Numbered from the stretch's first letter, positions 8,906 through 18,090 are shown. The stretch is 64,000 nucleotides of DNA from Aliarcobacter cibarius (GCF_013372265.1 NZ_CP054051.1:2194596-2258595), one strand, 5' to 3'. Numbers and translations: made by a program. The notes: generated by a model from the letters alone, not told the origin.

Positions 8906-10019
8906 TTACTTCACCGATAAATAATCTGAATTATAATATAATATGGGATGGAAAAAATAGATGCAAGAAAATTATCACCAAGAGAGTTGTCTGAAAAACG
9001 GAAGATAGCCATAAAGTTAAGAGAAAAAGGTGTGCCAAATAAAGAGGTAGCAGAGATTGTTGGGATATCAGCTCAAACTATATCAACCTACTATACACAA
9101 TACAAAAATAGTGGAGCTAATATTTTTAAAGTCAAGAATGCTGGACGACCTAAAAAAAGTGGTAAGCGATTAAGTGATGAACAAGAAGCTAAAATTATTA
9201 GAATGCTTATAGATACAAATCCACAACAACTACAATTTAAATTTGCACTATGGACAAGAGAGGCAGTAAGACAACTAATTTTTAGAGAATTAGAAATAGA
9301 TATGCCAATATCAACTGTTGGAGATTATTTGGCTAAATGGCAATTTACTTCAAAAAAGCCAATAAAAAGGGCATATGAGAGGAAAGATGTAAATACTCAA
9401 AAATGGCTAAATGAAGAGTATCCGCAAATAAAAAAAGAAGCAAAAAGTGAAAATGCCGATATTTGGTGGGCTGATGAGACAGCTTGTGTTTCACTACCTT
9501 CAAACCTAAAAGGATATGCACCAATAGGAAGTAAAAATAAACCAATACTAAATCATCCAGCACAAAAATTTAAGATCAATATGATAAGTGCTATTACCAA
9601 TACTGGTAAATCAATGTTTGCTCTTTATAATGAATCTATAAATATTGATAAATTTATAGATTTTTGTCAAAAAGTAATAGAATCAAATAATGGTAAAAAA
9701 GTATTTCTTATTGTAGATAACCTAAGAGTTCATCATGCAAAACTTGTAAAAGAATGGGAAGAAGAGAATTCAAAATATATAAAACTATTTTATTTGCCAC
9801 CATACTCACCAGAGTTTAATCCAGATGAATATTTAAATCAAGATTATAAAAGAAATGGAAATAAAAATAATATTCCAAAAAATCAAAAAGAGTTAAAAGA
9901 GAATACTCAAAATTATATGGAGAATTTACAAAAGAATCCACAAAAAATTGCTAATTTTTTTCAACATCCAAGTGTTAAATATGCTTGCTGATTTTTCAGA
10001 TTATTTGGTGGTGGAGTAA
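8906..10019 (+). mobile_element. IS630-family (Tc1/mariner-like) insertion sequence
   Basis: About 1.11 kb. The left end (TTACTTCACCGATAAATAAT) and the inverted right end (TTACTCCACCACCAAATAAT) match in most positions and the match runs on into TCTGAA. TA dinucleotides flank both ends (8904-8905 and 10020-10021), the target duplication known for IS630. It carries one full transposase gene. It sits about 80-90 bp outside the IS110 5' end, so the two elements are clustered. Confidence 0.8.
8948..9991 (+). CDS. IS630-family DDE transposase
   Basis: 347 residues. The N-terminus has two helix-turn-helix units (NKEVAEIVGISAQTISTYY, then the winged part with SDEQEAKIIRML). The DDE/D catalytic domain shows the first Asp in WWADETA, the second in FLIVDNLRVHHA and the third acidic residue in LPPYSPEFNPDEYLNQDYK. 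The stop codon is about 28 bp inside the right end. It looks intact. Confidence 0.9.
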   Translation: MEKIDARKLSPRELSEKRKIAIKLREKGVPNKEVAEIVGISAQTISTYYTQYKNSGANIFKVKNAGRPKKSGKRLSDEQEAKIIRMLIDTNPQQLQFKFALWTREAVRQLIFRELEIDMPISTVGDYLAKWQFTSKKPIKRAYERKDVNTQKWLNEEYPQIKKEAKSENADIWWADETACVSLPSNLKGYAPIGSKNKPILNHPAQKFKINMISAITNTGKSMFALYNESINIDKFIDFCQKVIESNNGKKVFLIVDNLRVHHAKLVKEWEEENSKYIKLFYLPPYSPEFNPDEYLNQDYKRNGNKNNIPKNQKELKENTQNYMENLQKNPQKIANFFQHPSVKYAC

Positions 10020-10052
10020 TAATTTAAAATTTTAAGTTTAATAGATAAAATC

Positions 10053-10115
10053 TAAGGATAAAACGTTCTCTTGCTTATCTCTTTGTATGTTAATTTTACA
10101 AAAATTTTTGGTAGA
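10053..10115 (+). repeat. diverged inverted copy of the IS110 5' region
   Basis: The core TTGCTTATCTCTTTGTATGT at 10071-10090 matches, with one mismatch, the minus-strand sequence upstream of the IS110 transposase near 8780-8800. Shared GGAT and TTTTTGGT blocks lie on either side in the same order. It is probably the leftover end of a second, related IS110 element whose transposase is gone. Confidence 0.45.
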
Positions 10116-10120
10116 AGGTT

Positions 10121-10157
10121 AAAATAATATTTGAGGTGTTATTTCAAATATTATTTT
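10121..10157. terminator. 14-bp perfect hairpin downstream of the zeta operon
   Basis: Arms AAAATAATATTTGA and the exact complement are separated by 9 bases, starting 13 bp beyond the stop of the 70-residue gene. It is likely a factor-independent terminator, although the stem is all A/T-rich. Confidence 0.5.
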
Positions 10158-10169
10158 GTAATTTATACA

Positions 10170-10382
10170 TTACTTATTAAAAAAATTATCTGTTATTCTT
10201 TTCTCTTGAATATTAATATTTTTAGCCATAGCTCTAATTTTTTCATCTTCTTCATAAAGTGCTAATTTTTGTTTTACAAAATCTTCTGCTCCACTAATAC
10301 TTTTTGATTTTTCTATAACTTCTTGTTGTAATTCATTTATTCTAATAAGTGCATTTTGCATAAGTTGATTATCAAATTTCAA
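10170..10382 (-). CDS. small partner of a zeta-like toxin
   Basis: 70 residues, mostly helical and charged (NALIRINELQQEVIEKSKS, then QKLALYEEDEKIRAMAKN). No membrane segment. Its start overlaps the end of the zeta-like gene by 11 bp, so translation is probably coupled. In epsilon-zeta systems the small antitoxin usually comes first; here the small gene is second. By position it is the likely antitoxin, but the sequence is not recognisably epsilon-like, so the role is inferred from context. Confidence 0.5.
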   Translation of the reverse strand: MKFDNQLMQNALIRINELQQEVIEKSKSISGAEDFVKQKLALYEEDEKIRAMAKNINIQEKRITDNFFNK

Positions 10383-11028
10383 AATATTCTCCTATTTTAT
10401 TTTGTATAAAATTGTCATCAATATTTTCATAAAAAGAGTCATTTCTTTTATCTATAAAATGTAAATTAACACTATCTTTAAATATTGATTTTATCTCTAA
10501 AATTGTTTTGTAAGAGTTGATATTACTCTTTACAAATACTTCTTTTGGAACTTTTCTATGTGTTACTATTTCTCTTCTTGTTGCATATTCAAAACAAACT
10601 TTTGGATAATTATAGAGATAATATATATGAATATTGTAGCCTCTTTTTAATAATCTTTCAATATTTTGAATTGCTAAAGTAATATTAGAAAAATTAGAAT
10701 CTAGAATAATAGAGTAACTTTGTTTTAAAGCATAGTTAAAAAGTTCATTAAATCCTCTACTAGCCACCTTTTGGAAAACATCAGAATTTTGACCATCATA
10801 ACCAATAGGCTTAAAAAATTCTCTTATATTATCTGTATCAATATGTAAAATATCAGGATTATTTTCTTTAAAAAAAATCCCTAATTCAGTTTTTCCAACT
10901 CCACTCATACCAGCTGTAAATATAGCTATTTTCTCATCAGTTACTTTTATTGTATTTGTATAATCATTTAGAAATTTTTGTTTGTTTTGATTAAGATATT
11001 CAATAGCTATTTTTTCTAATTCATTCAT
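10372..11028 (-). CDS. zeta-toxin-like kinase
   Basis: 218 residues. Walker A is AGMSGVGKTEL near residue 40, followed by IDTDNIREFF (substrate-site acidic residues), SIILDSNFSN, and the lid region ATRREIVTHRKVP, which matches the family's R-x(n)-H-x-VP pattern. Zeta toxins are known to phosphorylate UDP-GlcNAc or related substrates and block wall synthesis; PezT-like and tRNA/nucleotide-directed relatives also exist, so the substrate is open. It is followed by an overlapping 70-residue gene. Length and motifs are intact. Confidence 0.7.
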   Translation of the reverse strand: MNELEKIAIEYLNQNKQKFLNDYTNTIKVTDEKIAIFTAGMSGVGKTELGIFFKENNPDILHIDTDNIREFFKPIGYDGQNSDVFQKVASRGFNELFNYALKQSYSIILDSNFSNITLAIQNIERLLKRGYNIHIYYLYNYPKVCFEYATRREIVTHRKVPKEVFVKSNINSYKTILEIKSIFKDSVNLHFIDKRNDSFYENIDDNFIQNKIGEYFEI

Positions 11029-11099
11029 TTTAGTTATTCTTTTATAAATTTTAAAGTTCTGTAAAAGTATTTTGATAATTTAAGTTAAATTGTAGCATA

Positions 11100-12401
11100 T
11101 TATTTCAATTTATCTAAGTTATCAGACACTAGAATAGCTATTGCTTTTTTAACTTGCTCATCAGATGCATTTGGAAAGAGTTTTTTAATACCTAAAAAAT
11201 TATCTTCAACAACTTCTACATCAATTATCTCTTCTTCCAATAATAGAGTTGTTGCACTAGTAAACTTATCAAGTGCTTTTTGAGCATGGTCTTTATTTTT
11301 ATCAACATATCTTTTTTCTGTTGTTGCAATATTAGAATGTGCTAATAATGCAGATACATCATATATATTTGCTCCATTATCTAATGCAGTTTGTGCAACT
11401 AAGCTTCTTAAATCGTGTAAATGTAAATCATATATTCCTAAATTTGCCATACATTTTTTAAAGTTTGCAAGTACCCATTTACTACTTAATGAAAAAATTA
11501 GTCCTTCTTTTTTTATTTTTCCTCTTGATTTAATAGCATCAATTAGAGGTAGAGTAAGCTTAAATTCAATATCTTTTCTTGTTTTAACATTCTCTTTTGG
11601 TATTAAATTAGTGTTCCAATTTATATTTTCATATCTTAAAGCTAAAATTTCTGATATTCTTCTTCCTGTTAATGAAAAATGGAAGATAGCTCTTACTTCT
11701 GGATGTTTATAATTTAATAACTCATTAATTATTTGTTTTGTTTCTTCTTTAGATTTTTTATATTTTCTTTCATTATCAATTTTTGGCTCAATTAATTTTT
11801 TCCAATTTAAAATCACATCATAATGTTCTAATAAAGGTTTTACTGTAGGTTTAATTCTTGATATTGTCGCAGGTGCTTTTTTATTACTTAATTCATTATT
11901 TATAATATTTTGTACATGTCTTATTGTAATCTCATTTACTTTCATTTTATGTAAAGGTTTTAAATAAGTATTAAAAGCATTTTTATAAATCAAGTAAGTT
12001 GAATGTTTGATTTTATCAGTAGCTAACTGCGTTTCATAGTACGATAACCAGCAATCTGCAAAGTTTCCATTAGTTTGTTTTATATCTGAAAAAGTTACTT
12101 TTTCAGTTTTTAAAGTGCCTTTACTTTTAAGTAGATTAATCATTTCATTTTTTTTACCTTGAAGTGATTGAACAGCTTTTACTATTGATGTACCTAATGG
12201 AATATTAAATGATTTTTTACCTCTTTTTCTTCGGTTGTTATAGATAGCTTCTACTTCTATTTGAATTTTATATGCTCTTCCACTAGGAGATTTTGTATTT
12301 CCATCTTTGTCATATTTGATTTCTTCATCAGTTGCTAATAGATACATTCCTGAAGCTGTACCATTAGATAGTTTTATTTTATAAGGTTTATAAATAGCCA
12401 T
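11100..12401 (-). CDS. tyrosine recombinase (phage/island integrase)
   Basis: About 433 residues from the ATG at 12401, chosen because AAGGTG lies directly before it; an in-frame GTG three codons earlier is less likely. The N-terminal part resembles an arm-binding domain, followed by a SAM-like core-binding domain (residues about 105-190). The catalytic domain has Arg in SLTGRRISEILALR, the HxLR box in LHLHDLRSLVAQ, His in ALLAHSNIATTEKRY and the Tyr nucleophile in that same stretch. It probably moved the accessory island at its left, since it lies at the border with the aldehyde dehydrogenase gene. No att site could be identified. Confidence 0.88.
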   Translation of the reverse strand: MAIYKPYKIKLSNGTASGMYLLATDEEIKYDKDGNTKSPSGRAYKIQIEVEAIYNNRRKRGKKSFNIPLGTSIVKAVQSLQGKKNEMINLLKSKGTLKTEKVTFSDIKQTNGNFADCWLSYYETQLATDKIKHSTYLIYKNAFNTYLKPLHKMKVNEITIRHVQNIINNELSNKKAPATISRIKPTVKPLLEHYDVILNWKKLIEPKIDNERKYKKSKEETKQIINELLNYKHPEVRAIFHFSLTGRRISEILALRYENINWNTNLIPKENVKTRKDIEFKLTLPLIDAIKSRGKIKKEGLIFSLSSKWVLANFKKCMANLGIYDLHLHDLRSLVAQTALDNGANIYDVSALLAHSNIATTEKRYVDKNKDHAQKALDKFTSATTLLLEEEIIDVEVVEDNFLGIKKLFPNASDEQVKKAIAILVSDNLDKLK

Positions 12402-12420
12402 TTTTAGCACCTTCTATTCA

Positions 12421-12458
12421 TCCACACTTTTTGATGTTTTTCTAGAAAAAAGTGTGGA
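12421..12458. promoter_or_regulatory. stem-loop just upstream of the integrase gene
   Basis: TCCACACTTTTT and its exact complement face each other across 14 bases, 20 bp before the integrase start. It could be an operator, part of the recombination site, or a leader hairpin. Confidence 0.4.
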
Positions 12459-12594
12459 ATTTTGTAAATAATTAAAAATAATTGTAGCTGATTATAGTTG
12501 TAAAGTAAAGATTAAAACCCTTAAAATAGGGTGCTTGTATGTCATTATAGTTTGTTATAAATATATTGAAAATAAAAGATAGATTTTATTGAAT

Positions 12595-12624
12595 ATTACA
12601 AAGAGAATAATTTCTCTTTGTAAT
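12595..12624. terminator. 13-bp perfect hairpin after the aldehyde dehydrogenase gene
   Basis: ATTACAAAGAGAA and its complement are separated by TAAT, 31 bp beyond the stop codon. No strong T-run follows, so terminator activity is likely but not certain. Confidence 0.5.
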
Positions 12625-12654
12625 TCTAAAATCATATAAATATAAAATTAACTA

Positions 12655-14154
12655 TTAGAAGAACCCTAAAGCTTTTGTATTAAATGAAGTTAAAATATTT
12701 TTTGTATGTCTATAATTATTTAACATCATCATATGAGTTTCTCTTCCAATACCTGATTTTTTATATCCACCAAATGAAGCATGAGCAGGATATAAATGAT
12801 AACAATTCACCCAAATTCTTCCAGCTTCAATCGCTCTTGAAGTTCTATGAATTTGATGAGCATCTCTAGACCAAACTCCTGCTCCTAAACCATAGATTGT
12901 ATCATTTGCAATTTTTATTGCTTCTTCTTCATCTTTAAAAGTTGTTACAGATAAAACTGGTCCAAAAATCTCTTCTTGGAAAATTTTCATTTTATTGTGC
13001 CCTTTGTAAATTGTTGGTTGAATATAAAAACCATCGGGATTAATTGTTGAATGATAAATATCCCCTCCTACTAAACACTCCGCTCCATCTTCTTCCTTTG
13101 CCAATTTTAAATATTTAGCAATCTTCTCTTTTTGATTAAAAGAGTTTTGAGCACCCATTGTATTTTCAGTATCTAAAGGATTACCAAGTTTTATAGCTTT
13201 TACTCTTTCAATCACTCTTTTCATAAATGGTTCATATATTGACTCTTGAATTAGCGCTCTTGATGGACATGTACAAACTTCTCCAGAATTAAATGCAAAT
13301 AGTACAAGTCCTTCTATAGCTTTATCAAAAAATTCATCATCTTCTTGCATAATTGATTCAAAGAAAATGTTTGGAGATTTTCCACCCAATTCCAAAGTTG
13401 AAGGAATAATATTTTCTGTTGCATATCTCATGATTTCTTGACCTGTTGATGTCTCTCCAGTAAATGCAACTTTTTTAATATCTGGATGTGTTACTAAATA
13501 TTTACCTATTTTTCCACCTGATCCATTTATAACATTTATAACACCTTTAGGCAATACATCTTTTATTAGATCTAAAAATAAAAGTATTGAAAGTGGAGTT
13601 GAGCTAGCAGGTTTTAGTATTACACAATTTCCAGCAGCTATTGCTGGAGCTAATTTCCATGCAGCCATTAAAAGTGGAAAATTCCAAGGTATAATTTGAG
13701 CTACTACTCCATAAGGTTCATAAATTTCTTGCGAAATAGTATTTTCATCTAAATCAGCAACTGTTCCAGCTTCTGCTCTTATAACTGATGCAAAATACCT
13801 AAAATGGTCTATAAATAGTGGTAAGTCAGCATTTAACGTTTCCCTTACTGCTTTTCCATTATCTAGTGTTTCAGCAACTGCTAAAGTCTCTAAATTTTGC
13901 TCTACAATATCTGCAATTTTATTCAATAAAGCACTTCTTTGTGCAACTGATGTATGTTTAAATTCTTCAAAACCTTTTTTAGCTGCTTCAATTGCTAAAT
14001 CAACATCTTTTTCATTTGATCTTGGTATTTTTGTAAGAACTTTTCCATCAACTGGAGAAATATTTTGAATGTACTCTTTGCTATTTGGAGGAATCCACTC
14101 CCCACCTATGAAATTTTCATATTGCTCTTTATACTTTGGTCTATCGTAAATCAT
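12655..14154 (-). CDS. NAD(P)-dependent aldehyde dehydrogenase
   Basis: About 499 residues from the ATG at 14154, which has AAGGAT just upstream. The frame is open ten codons further, but those codons lie inside a hairpin. It oxidises aldehydes, probably acetaldehyde, to acids (AldB/ExaC-like by overall look). Key features are IIPWNFPLLMAAWKLAPA (cofactor and oxyanion Asn), FTGETSTGQEIM, the Glu in TLELGGKSP, the catalytic Cys in SGEVCTCPSRALIQ and EEIFGPVLSV. The C-terminal SFGGYKKSGIGRE is also typical. It is a single gene ending at a hairpin, with two long inverted repeats upstream that may control it. Confidence 0.9.
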   Translation of the reverse strand: MIYDRPKYKEQYENFIGGEWIPPNSKEYIQNISPVDGKVLTKIPRSNEKDVDLAIEAAKKGFEEFKHTSVAQRSALLNKIADIVEQNLETLAVAETLDNGKAVRETLNADLPLFIDHFRYFASVIRAEAGTVADLDENTISQEIYEPYGVVAQIIPWNFPLLMAAWKLAPAIAAGNCVILKPASSTPLSILLFLDLIKDVLPKGVINVINGSGGKIGKYLVTHPDIKKVAFTGETSTGQEIMRYATENIIPSTLELGGKSPNIFFESIMQEDDEFFDKAIEGLVLFAFNSGEVCTCPSRALIQESIYEPFMKRVIERVKAIKLGNPLDTENTMGAQNSFNQKEKIAKYLKLAKEEDGAECLVGGDIYHSTINPDGFYIQPTIYKGHNKMKIFQEEIFGPVLSVTTFKDEEEAIKIANDTIYGLGAGVWSRDAHQIHRTSRAIEAGRIWVNCYHLYPAHASFGGYKKSGIGRETHMMMLNNYRHTKNILTSFNTKALGFF

Positions 14155-14163
14155 ATTAAATCC

Positions 14164-14224
14164 TTCGTATAATACATTTATCAATCAAAGTTTAAAATAT
14201 TGATTGATAAATGTATTATACGAA
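14164..14224. repeat. 24-bp perfect inverted repeat overlapping the aldehyde dehydrogenase leader
   Basis: Arms 14164-14187 and 14201-14224 are exact complements, with a 13-base A/T loop. The near arm touches the ribosome site of the aldehyde dehydrogenase gene, so a transcript starting upstream would carry the whole hairpin against it. Each arm also contains TATAAT. It could be a regulatory leader or a symmetric operator. Confidence 0.55.
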
Positions 14225-14276
14225 CCATCCTATAAAGAATAGCTTAAACGACTAGGCTATTTTTTATAGGATGGTT
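14223..14276. repeat. 21-bp inverted repeat adjoining the previous one
   Basis: Arms 14223-14243 and 14256-14276 pair over 21 positions with one G-T pair and a 12-base loop. It shares two bases with the first repeat. It may be a terminator for something on either strand, or part of a small palindromic mobile or regulatory unit. Confidence 0.5.
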
Positions 14277-14284
14277 TATTATTA

Positions 14285-14753
14285 TTTGAATTAACTTCAA
14301 GATAGAATTCTATATGTAATAAATAGCAATAAAATAACAATTTACATTTTTTATATTATTTAATTATAAGAATTATAAGTTTTAAAAATATATTGGATTT
14401 AATAAATTTGAAGTATCTTTTAAAAACTAACCACCTTTAAAGATGGTTAATTTATTTACTATAATGCTTTTACAACATTTTTATAATTTAAGAGTAAGTA
14501 AATAATTAATCTTTCTCAACGTTCACACTTAAAAATCATTAAATTCATATATAAAAGCTTAATTAAAAATTATAAATAAACACTTTTTATATAATTATCA
14601 CCTCAAATAAATTATAAAAGTTTTATAGGTACCAAGCTGGGCAGTTGAAAAATAAATTTATGATAAATTATAAAATAGCTAAATTAACCCAAGAAGAATA
14701 TGATATGATTTAGCTATACAAGCACTTTGTAAAAATTTCTCATAGGATTTAAC
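14285..14753. other. non-coding stretch upstream of the serine recombinase
   Basis: About 470 bp, AT-rich. It holds an imperfect palindrome at 14430-14451 (TAACCACCT facing AGATGGTTA) and a 17-codon frame at 14660-14713 (MINYKIAKLTQEEYDMI) that may be the stub of a lost gene. No clear recombinase crossover site was found. Confidence 0.35.
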
Positions 14754-15302
14754 ATGCTAATAGGTTATGCAAGGGTTTCTACAACTGATCAAAATCTTAC
14801 ATTGCAAAAAGAGGCTCTAGAAAAAGCTGGTTGTGAAAGAATTTATGAAGATGAAATAAGTGGCACAAAAGATAATAGACCAGGACTTGAAAAAGCTCTA
14901 GAACATTTAAGAAAAGATGATACTTTAGTTGTATGGAAATTAGATCGTCTTGGAAGAAGTGTAAAAAGTTTAATTGACCTTGTAAGTGACCTTAATTCGA
15001 GAAATATACATTTTAAAAGTCTAACTGATTCTATTGATACTTCAACACCATCAGGAAGATTCTTTTTTCATGTAATGGCAAGTTTAGCACAAATGGAAAG
15101 AGAATTAATTGTTGAAAGAACAAAAGCTGGTCTTGATGCTGCAAAAAAACTTGGACGCATTGGTGGTAGAAAAAGAAAAATGACCGATAGTAAACTTGCA
15201 AATGCAAAAAAACTTTTAGAATCTGGAGCTCTACCTAAAGATGTTGCAAAAGATTTAGGAATTTCTCTTGCTACATTGTATAGATGGATTCCTGCAACTT
15301 AA
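14754..15302 (+). CDS. serine recombinase (resolvase/invertase family)
   Basis: 182 residues, the normal length for a small serine recombinase. The catalytic Ser is in YARVSTTDQ at the N-terminus. Other family marks are EDEISGTKDNRPGLEKAL, VWKLDRLGRS, and FFHVMASLAQMERELIVERT at the dimer helix. A C-terminal helix-turn-helix follows (PKDVAKDLGISLATLYRW). Such enzymes invert or resolve DNA between short sites. It is convergent with the SGNH gene, 12 bp away. No partner transposase is present, so it may be a stand-alone invertase or a remnant of a mobile element. Confidence 0.88.
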   Translation: MLIGYARVSTTDQNLTLQKEALEKAGCERIYEDEISGTKDNRPGLEKALEHLRKDDTLVVWKLDRLGRSVKSLIDLVSDLNSRNIHFKSLTDSIDTSTPSGRFFFHVMASLAQMERELIVERTKAGLDAAKKLGRIGGRKRKMTDSKLANAKKLLESGALPKDVAKDLGISLATLYRWIPAT

Positions 15303-15314
15303 TATTCAAATTTT

Positions 15315-16304
15315 CTATTTGCTTATGTAAACTCCAAAATCTTTTAGAACTTCAATATTTTCATCATTAAATAGTTTTGCAAAATATAAGTAACCATACT
15401 CTTGTTTTAAATGTGAAGGATCAATGTAAACATCTTTGTTATTTGTTATACTATTCTCGTACATGAAATCCCAATAAGGATAAATCTTCGCTATTTCATT
15501 TTTCCATTGATAAAACACATCCATTTTGTCCGTTTCTTCTAATAATTTTATCATGTCAGAGTGAACTGCTGTAGTAAAAACTTTTAAATTAACTCCATAT
15601 TTTTGACATAGTTCAACCATTAATTTATAATATTTTGTACTTTCTTCTCCCCATTCCAAATAATCTTCATATTTTTCTTTATAACCTTTTAAAGTTCCTT
15701 TCCACATTTCTTCTTTTGGATTATTTTTTATAACAACGTTTTGATGACTAGCTGTTATTCCCCCATCTTTATATAAATTCTCTATTTCTTTATGATTTAA
15801 AACATATTTTAGATATTTAAATAATGGAACCTCTACATAATGCTTTATTTGCTTGAATAATGTAAATCCATCTTCGAGTAAATCTTTATCAAAATCACTA
15901 TTATTTTCTTCTAATCTTTCACTAAAGGTATATAGATTTAGACCAATTACAACATTCTTTATGTCAAAATGTTCTAAAGAATATTTTAAATAATAGTATT
16001 GCTCTTCAAGAGTTGAAAAGCTAAAACCCAAATTATAAACTCTATCTTGAGTATATTTTGCTAAATCTTGATTATTTAAATAATGAACTCTACTTCCACC
16101 AACTATCAAAGTATCTGGTTTAAAATTATTTAATTCTACAAATTTTTGAGTCCTATAGGCTAAAGCAACATCTTTATATAATCCTATGTCAAATTTATTA
16201 TTTAATCCAACTGGATCAATTATATACTTAATACCTATTCCAAAAGAAAAAATTAGAAGTGAAAAAAATATTGAAGTGAAAATATAAATTTTATGTTTTT
16301 TCAT
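15315..16304 (-). CDS. SGNH-like partner protein of an MBOAT O-acyltransferase
   Basis: 329 residues. A single N-terminal membrane anchor (residues 5-28) is followed by a periplasmic domain. TLIVGGSRVHYL carries the GxSR-type version of the SGNH Ser block, and IDPSHLKQEYGY carries the D-x-x-H pair. Such proteins (AlgJ/AlgX/DltD-type and relatives) are known to accept acyl groups from an MBOAT partner and pass them to a surface polymer. The MBOAT gene lies 9 bp upstream on the same strand, so the two form an operon. Confidence 0.7.
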   Translation of the reverse strand: MKKHKIYIFTSIFFSLLIFSFGIGIKYIIDPVGLNNKFDIGLYKDVALAYRTQKFVELNNFKPDTLIVGGSRVHYLNNQDLAKYTQDRVYNLGFSFSTLEEQYYYLKYSLEHFDIKNVVIGLNLYTFSERLEENNSDFDKDLLEDGFTLFKQIKHYVEVPLFKYLKYVLNHKEIENLYKDGGITASHQNVVIKNNPKEEMWKGTLKGYKEKYEDYLEWGEESTKYYKLMVELCQKYGVNLKVFTTAVHSDMIKLLEETDKMDVFYQWKNEIAKIYPYWDFMYENSITNNKDVYIDPSHLKQEYGYLYFAKLFNDENIEVLKDFGVYISK

Positions 16305-16313
16305 CTATTTTTC

Positions 16314-17696
16314 CTAAAATTGAAAATATAAAAACTCTTTTGCACTTGAAAAAGTGAACAAACTAGTAGCTAATAGCACTATTGTATAAAGAGTATATTT
16401 TATATTTGGTTTAAAATTTTCCGCAATTTGGGCGCTATTTTTAAATCCTAAAGCTAATATTAAAGCAATAGCAAGATAAAGACTTTGTAATATAGGATCT
16501 ATATAAACCAACCCTTCAAATTTTAAATTCATAGGATTAAACATAGTTTTTGTAACATACCAAGCATCACTAAAATCTTTTGCAACAAATAAAGTTCTTG
16601 TAATAATTAACCCAATAAACATTAAAAACCATGCTACATAAAAATTCATTTCTAAATTAGCTTTTTTCATCATATGTGCCATTACTACAAAAATACCATT
16701 TAATAATCCCCAAACAACAAATGTCCATCCAGCACCATGCCAAAAACCAGAAACAAAAAAAGTAATCATAATATTCAAGTAAATAATCCAAACAATATTT
16801 TTATTGCCACCTAAACTTTTATAAATATAATCTCCTAAAAATCGACTCAAAGTCATATGCCATCTTCTCCAATAGTCAGCAAAATTTCTTGCTTTATATG
16901 GAGAATTAAAGTTTTTTGGTAAATCAATATTAAACATTTTTGCAATTCCAATTGCCATATCTGCATAACCTGATAAGTCAAAATAGTAGGATAAAACATA
17001 TGAAGTTGAAGCATACCAAGCTTCTATCATAGTTAATTTTTGAGCATTATCAAAAGCATATTGAGCATAATCTGTAAGTGGATCACCTATTAATGTTTTT
17101 TTTGCAAGACCTATTGCAAAAATAAATAGTCCTAAAGAAATATTTTCCCATCTTAAAATACTTCTCCATTTTAAAGCAAATTGGGGCATCATCTCTTTAT
17201 GATGAACAATTGGACCCATTAAAAGCTGTGGAAAAAAAGTAATAAATAGTGAATAATTTAAAAAACTAAACTCTTTTACCTCTCCTCTGTAATTATCCAC
17301 TAAAAAAGCAATTTGCTGAAATGTAAAATAACTAATTGCTAATGGCAAGGCTAGATGAAGTAAATCAACATCCCTACTTAAAACCCAATTAAAATTTTCT
17401 ATAAAAAAATCTGTATATTTGAAATATCCTAAAAGTGCAACATTACCAATAATTCCAAATATAAGTAAGACTTTTGAAGCAGTTTTTCCTAAAGATCTTC
17501 CAATTATAAAATTAAAAATCATACTTCCTAAAATTAAAAGTAAATAAATAGAATTCCACCATGAATAAAAAAATAAACTTGCAATCACAAGCATTAATTT
17601 ACTCAAAGTAACCATTTTTATAGAATTTAGATAAAAATATAGTATCAAAGTTATTGGTAAAAATAGTAGTAAGAATTCATAAGAGTTAAAAAGCAA
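16314..17696 (-). CDS. MBOAT-family membrane O-acyltransferase (AlgI-like)
   Basis: 460 residues with about ten or more membrane segments. The family motifs are clear: FLPITLILYF at the N-terminus, PQLLMGPIVHH, YADMAIGIAKM, NFADYWRRWHMTLSRFLGDY and the catalytic His in FFVSGFWHGAGWTFVVWGLLNG. It moves acyl (often acetyl) groups across the inner membrane for acylation of an exported polysaccharide. It forms an operon with the SGNH gene and is divergent from a Wzz-like gene, which suggests a role in surface glycan modification. Confidence 0.9.
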   Translation of the reverse strand: MLFNSYEFLLLFLPITLILYFYLNSIKMVTLSKLMLVIASLFFYSWWNSIYLLLILGSMIFNFIIGRSLGKTASKVLLIFGIIGNVALLGYFKYTDFFIENFNWVLSRDVDLLHLALPLAISYFTFQQIAFLVDNYRGEVKEFSFLNYSLFITFFPQLLMGPIVHHKEMMPQFALKWRSILRWENISLGLFIFAIGLAKKTLIGDPLTDYAQYAFDNAQKLTMIEAWYASTSYVLSYYFDLSGYADMAIGIAKMFNIDLPKNFNSPYKARNFADYWRRWHMTLSRFLGDYIYKSLGGNKNIVWIIYLNIMITFFVSGFWHGAGWTFVVWGLLNGIFVVMAHMMKKANLEMNFYVAWFLMFIGLIITRTLFVAKDFSDAWYVTKTMFNPMNLKFEGLVYIDPILQSLYLAIALILALGFKNSAQIAENFKPNIKYTLYTIVLLATSLFTFSSAKEFLYFQF

Positions 17697-18090
17697 TCAA
17701 ACCTCTTCTTAGTAAAAACTATAACAATTTAATAAAAAATGTAATAAAAATTGTTTAATGATTATTATAAATATGCTATAAACAGGTTTATAGCTTAAAT
17801 AAATAAAGAAATATATTAAATTGTTACTTAAAAAACAAAAATTAATTACTATATTAAAATTCTTATATTTATCTTACATCTATTTCATATAATACTAAAC
17901 ACAAGTTATGTAATAAAAATTAGAATTTTAATAGAACTAAGTATTTGAGAAATATATTATTTCCTTAAAATGTAATTTTAAAAATAACGTTTCTAATACA
18001 TAATTTGGATTAAAAATAAAAAAATATTTATATATGGAAGTTCATTATTTCTTAATTTTCGTATATTTTATAATTTAGGGTTATTAAGCT
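17697..18090. other. divergent non-coding region between the MBOAT and Wzz-like genes
   Basis: About 390 bp, AT-rich. It contains a dyad at 17775-17794 (GCTATAAAC, 2 bases, GTTTATAGC) that could be an operator or part of the MBOAT promoter region. No gene is seen. Confidence 0.4.
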
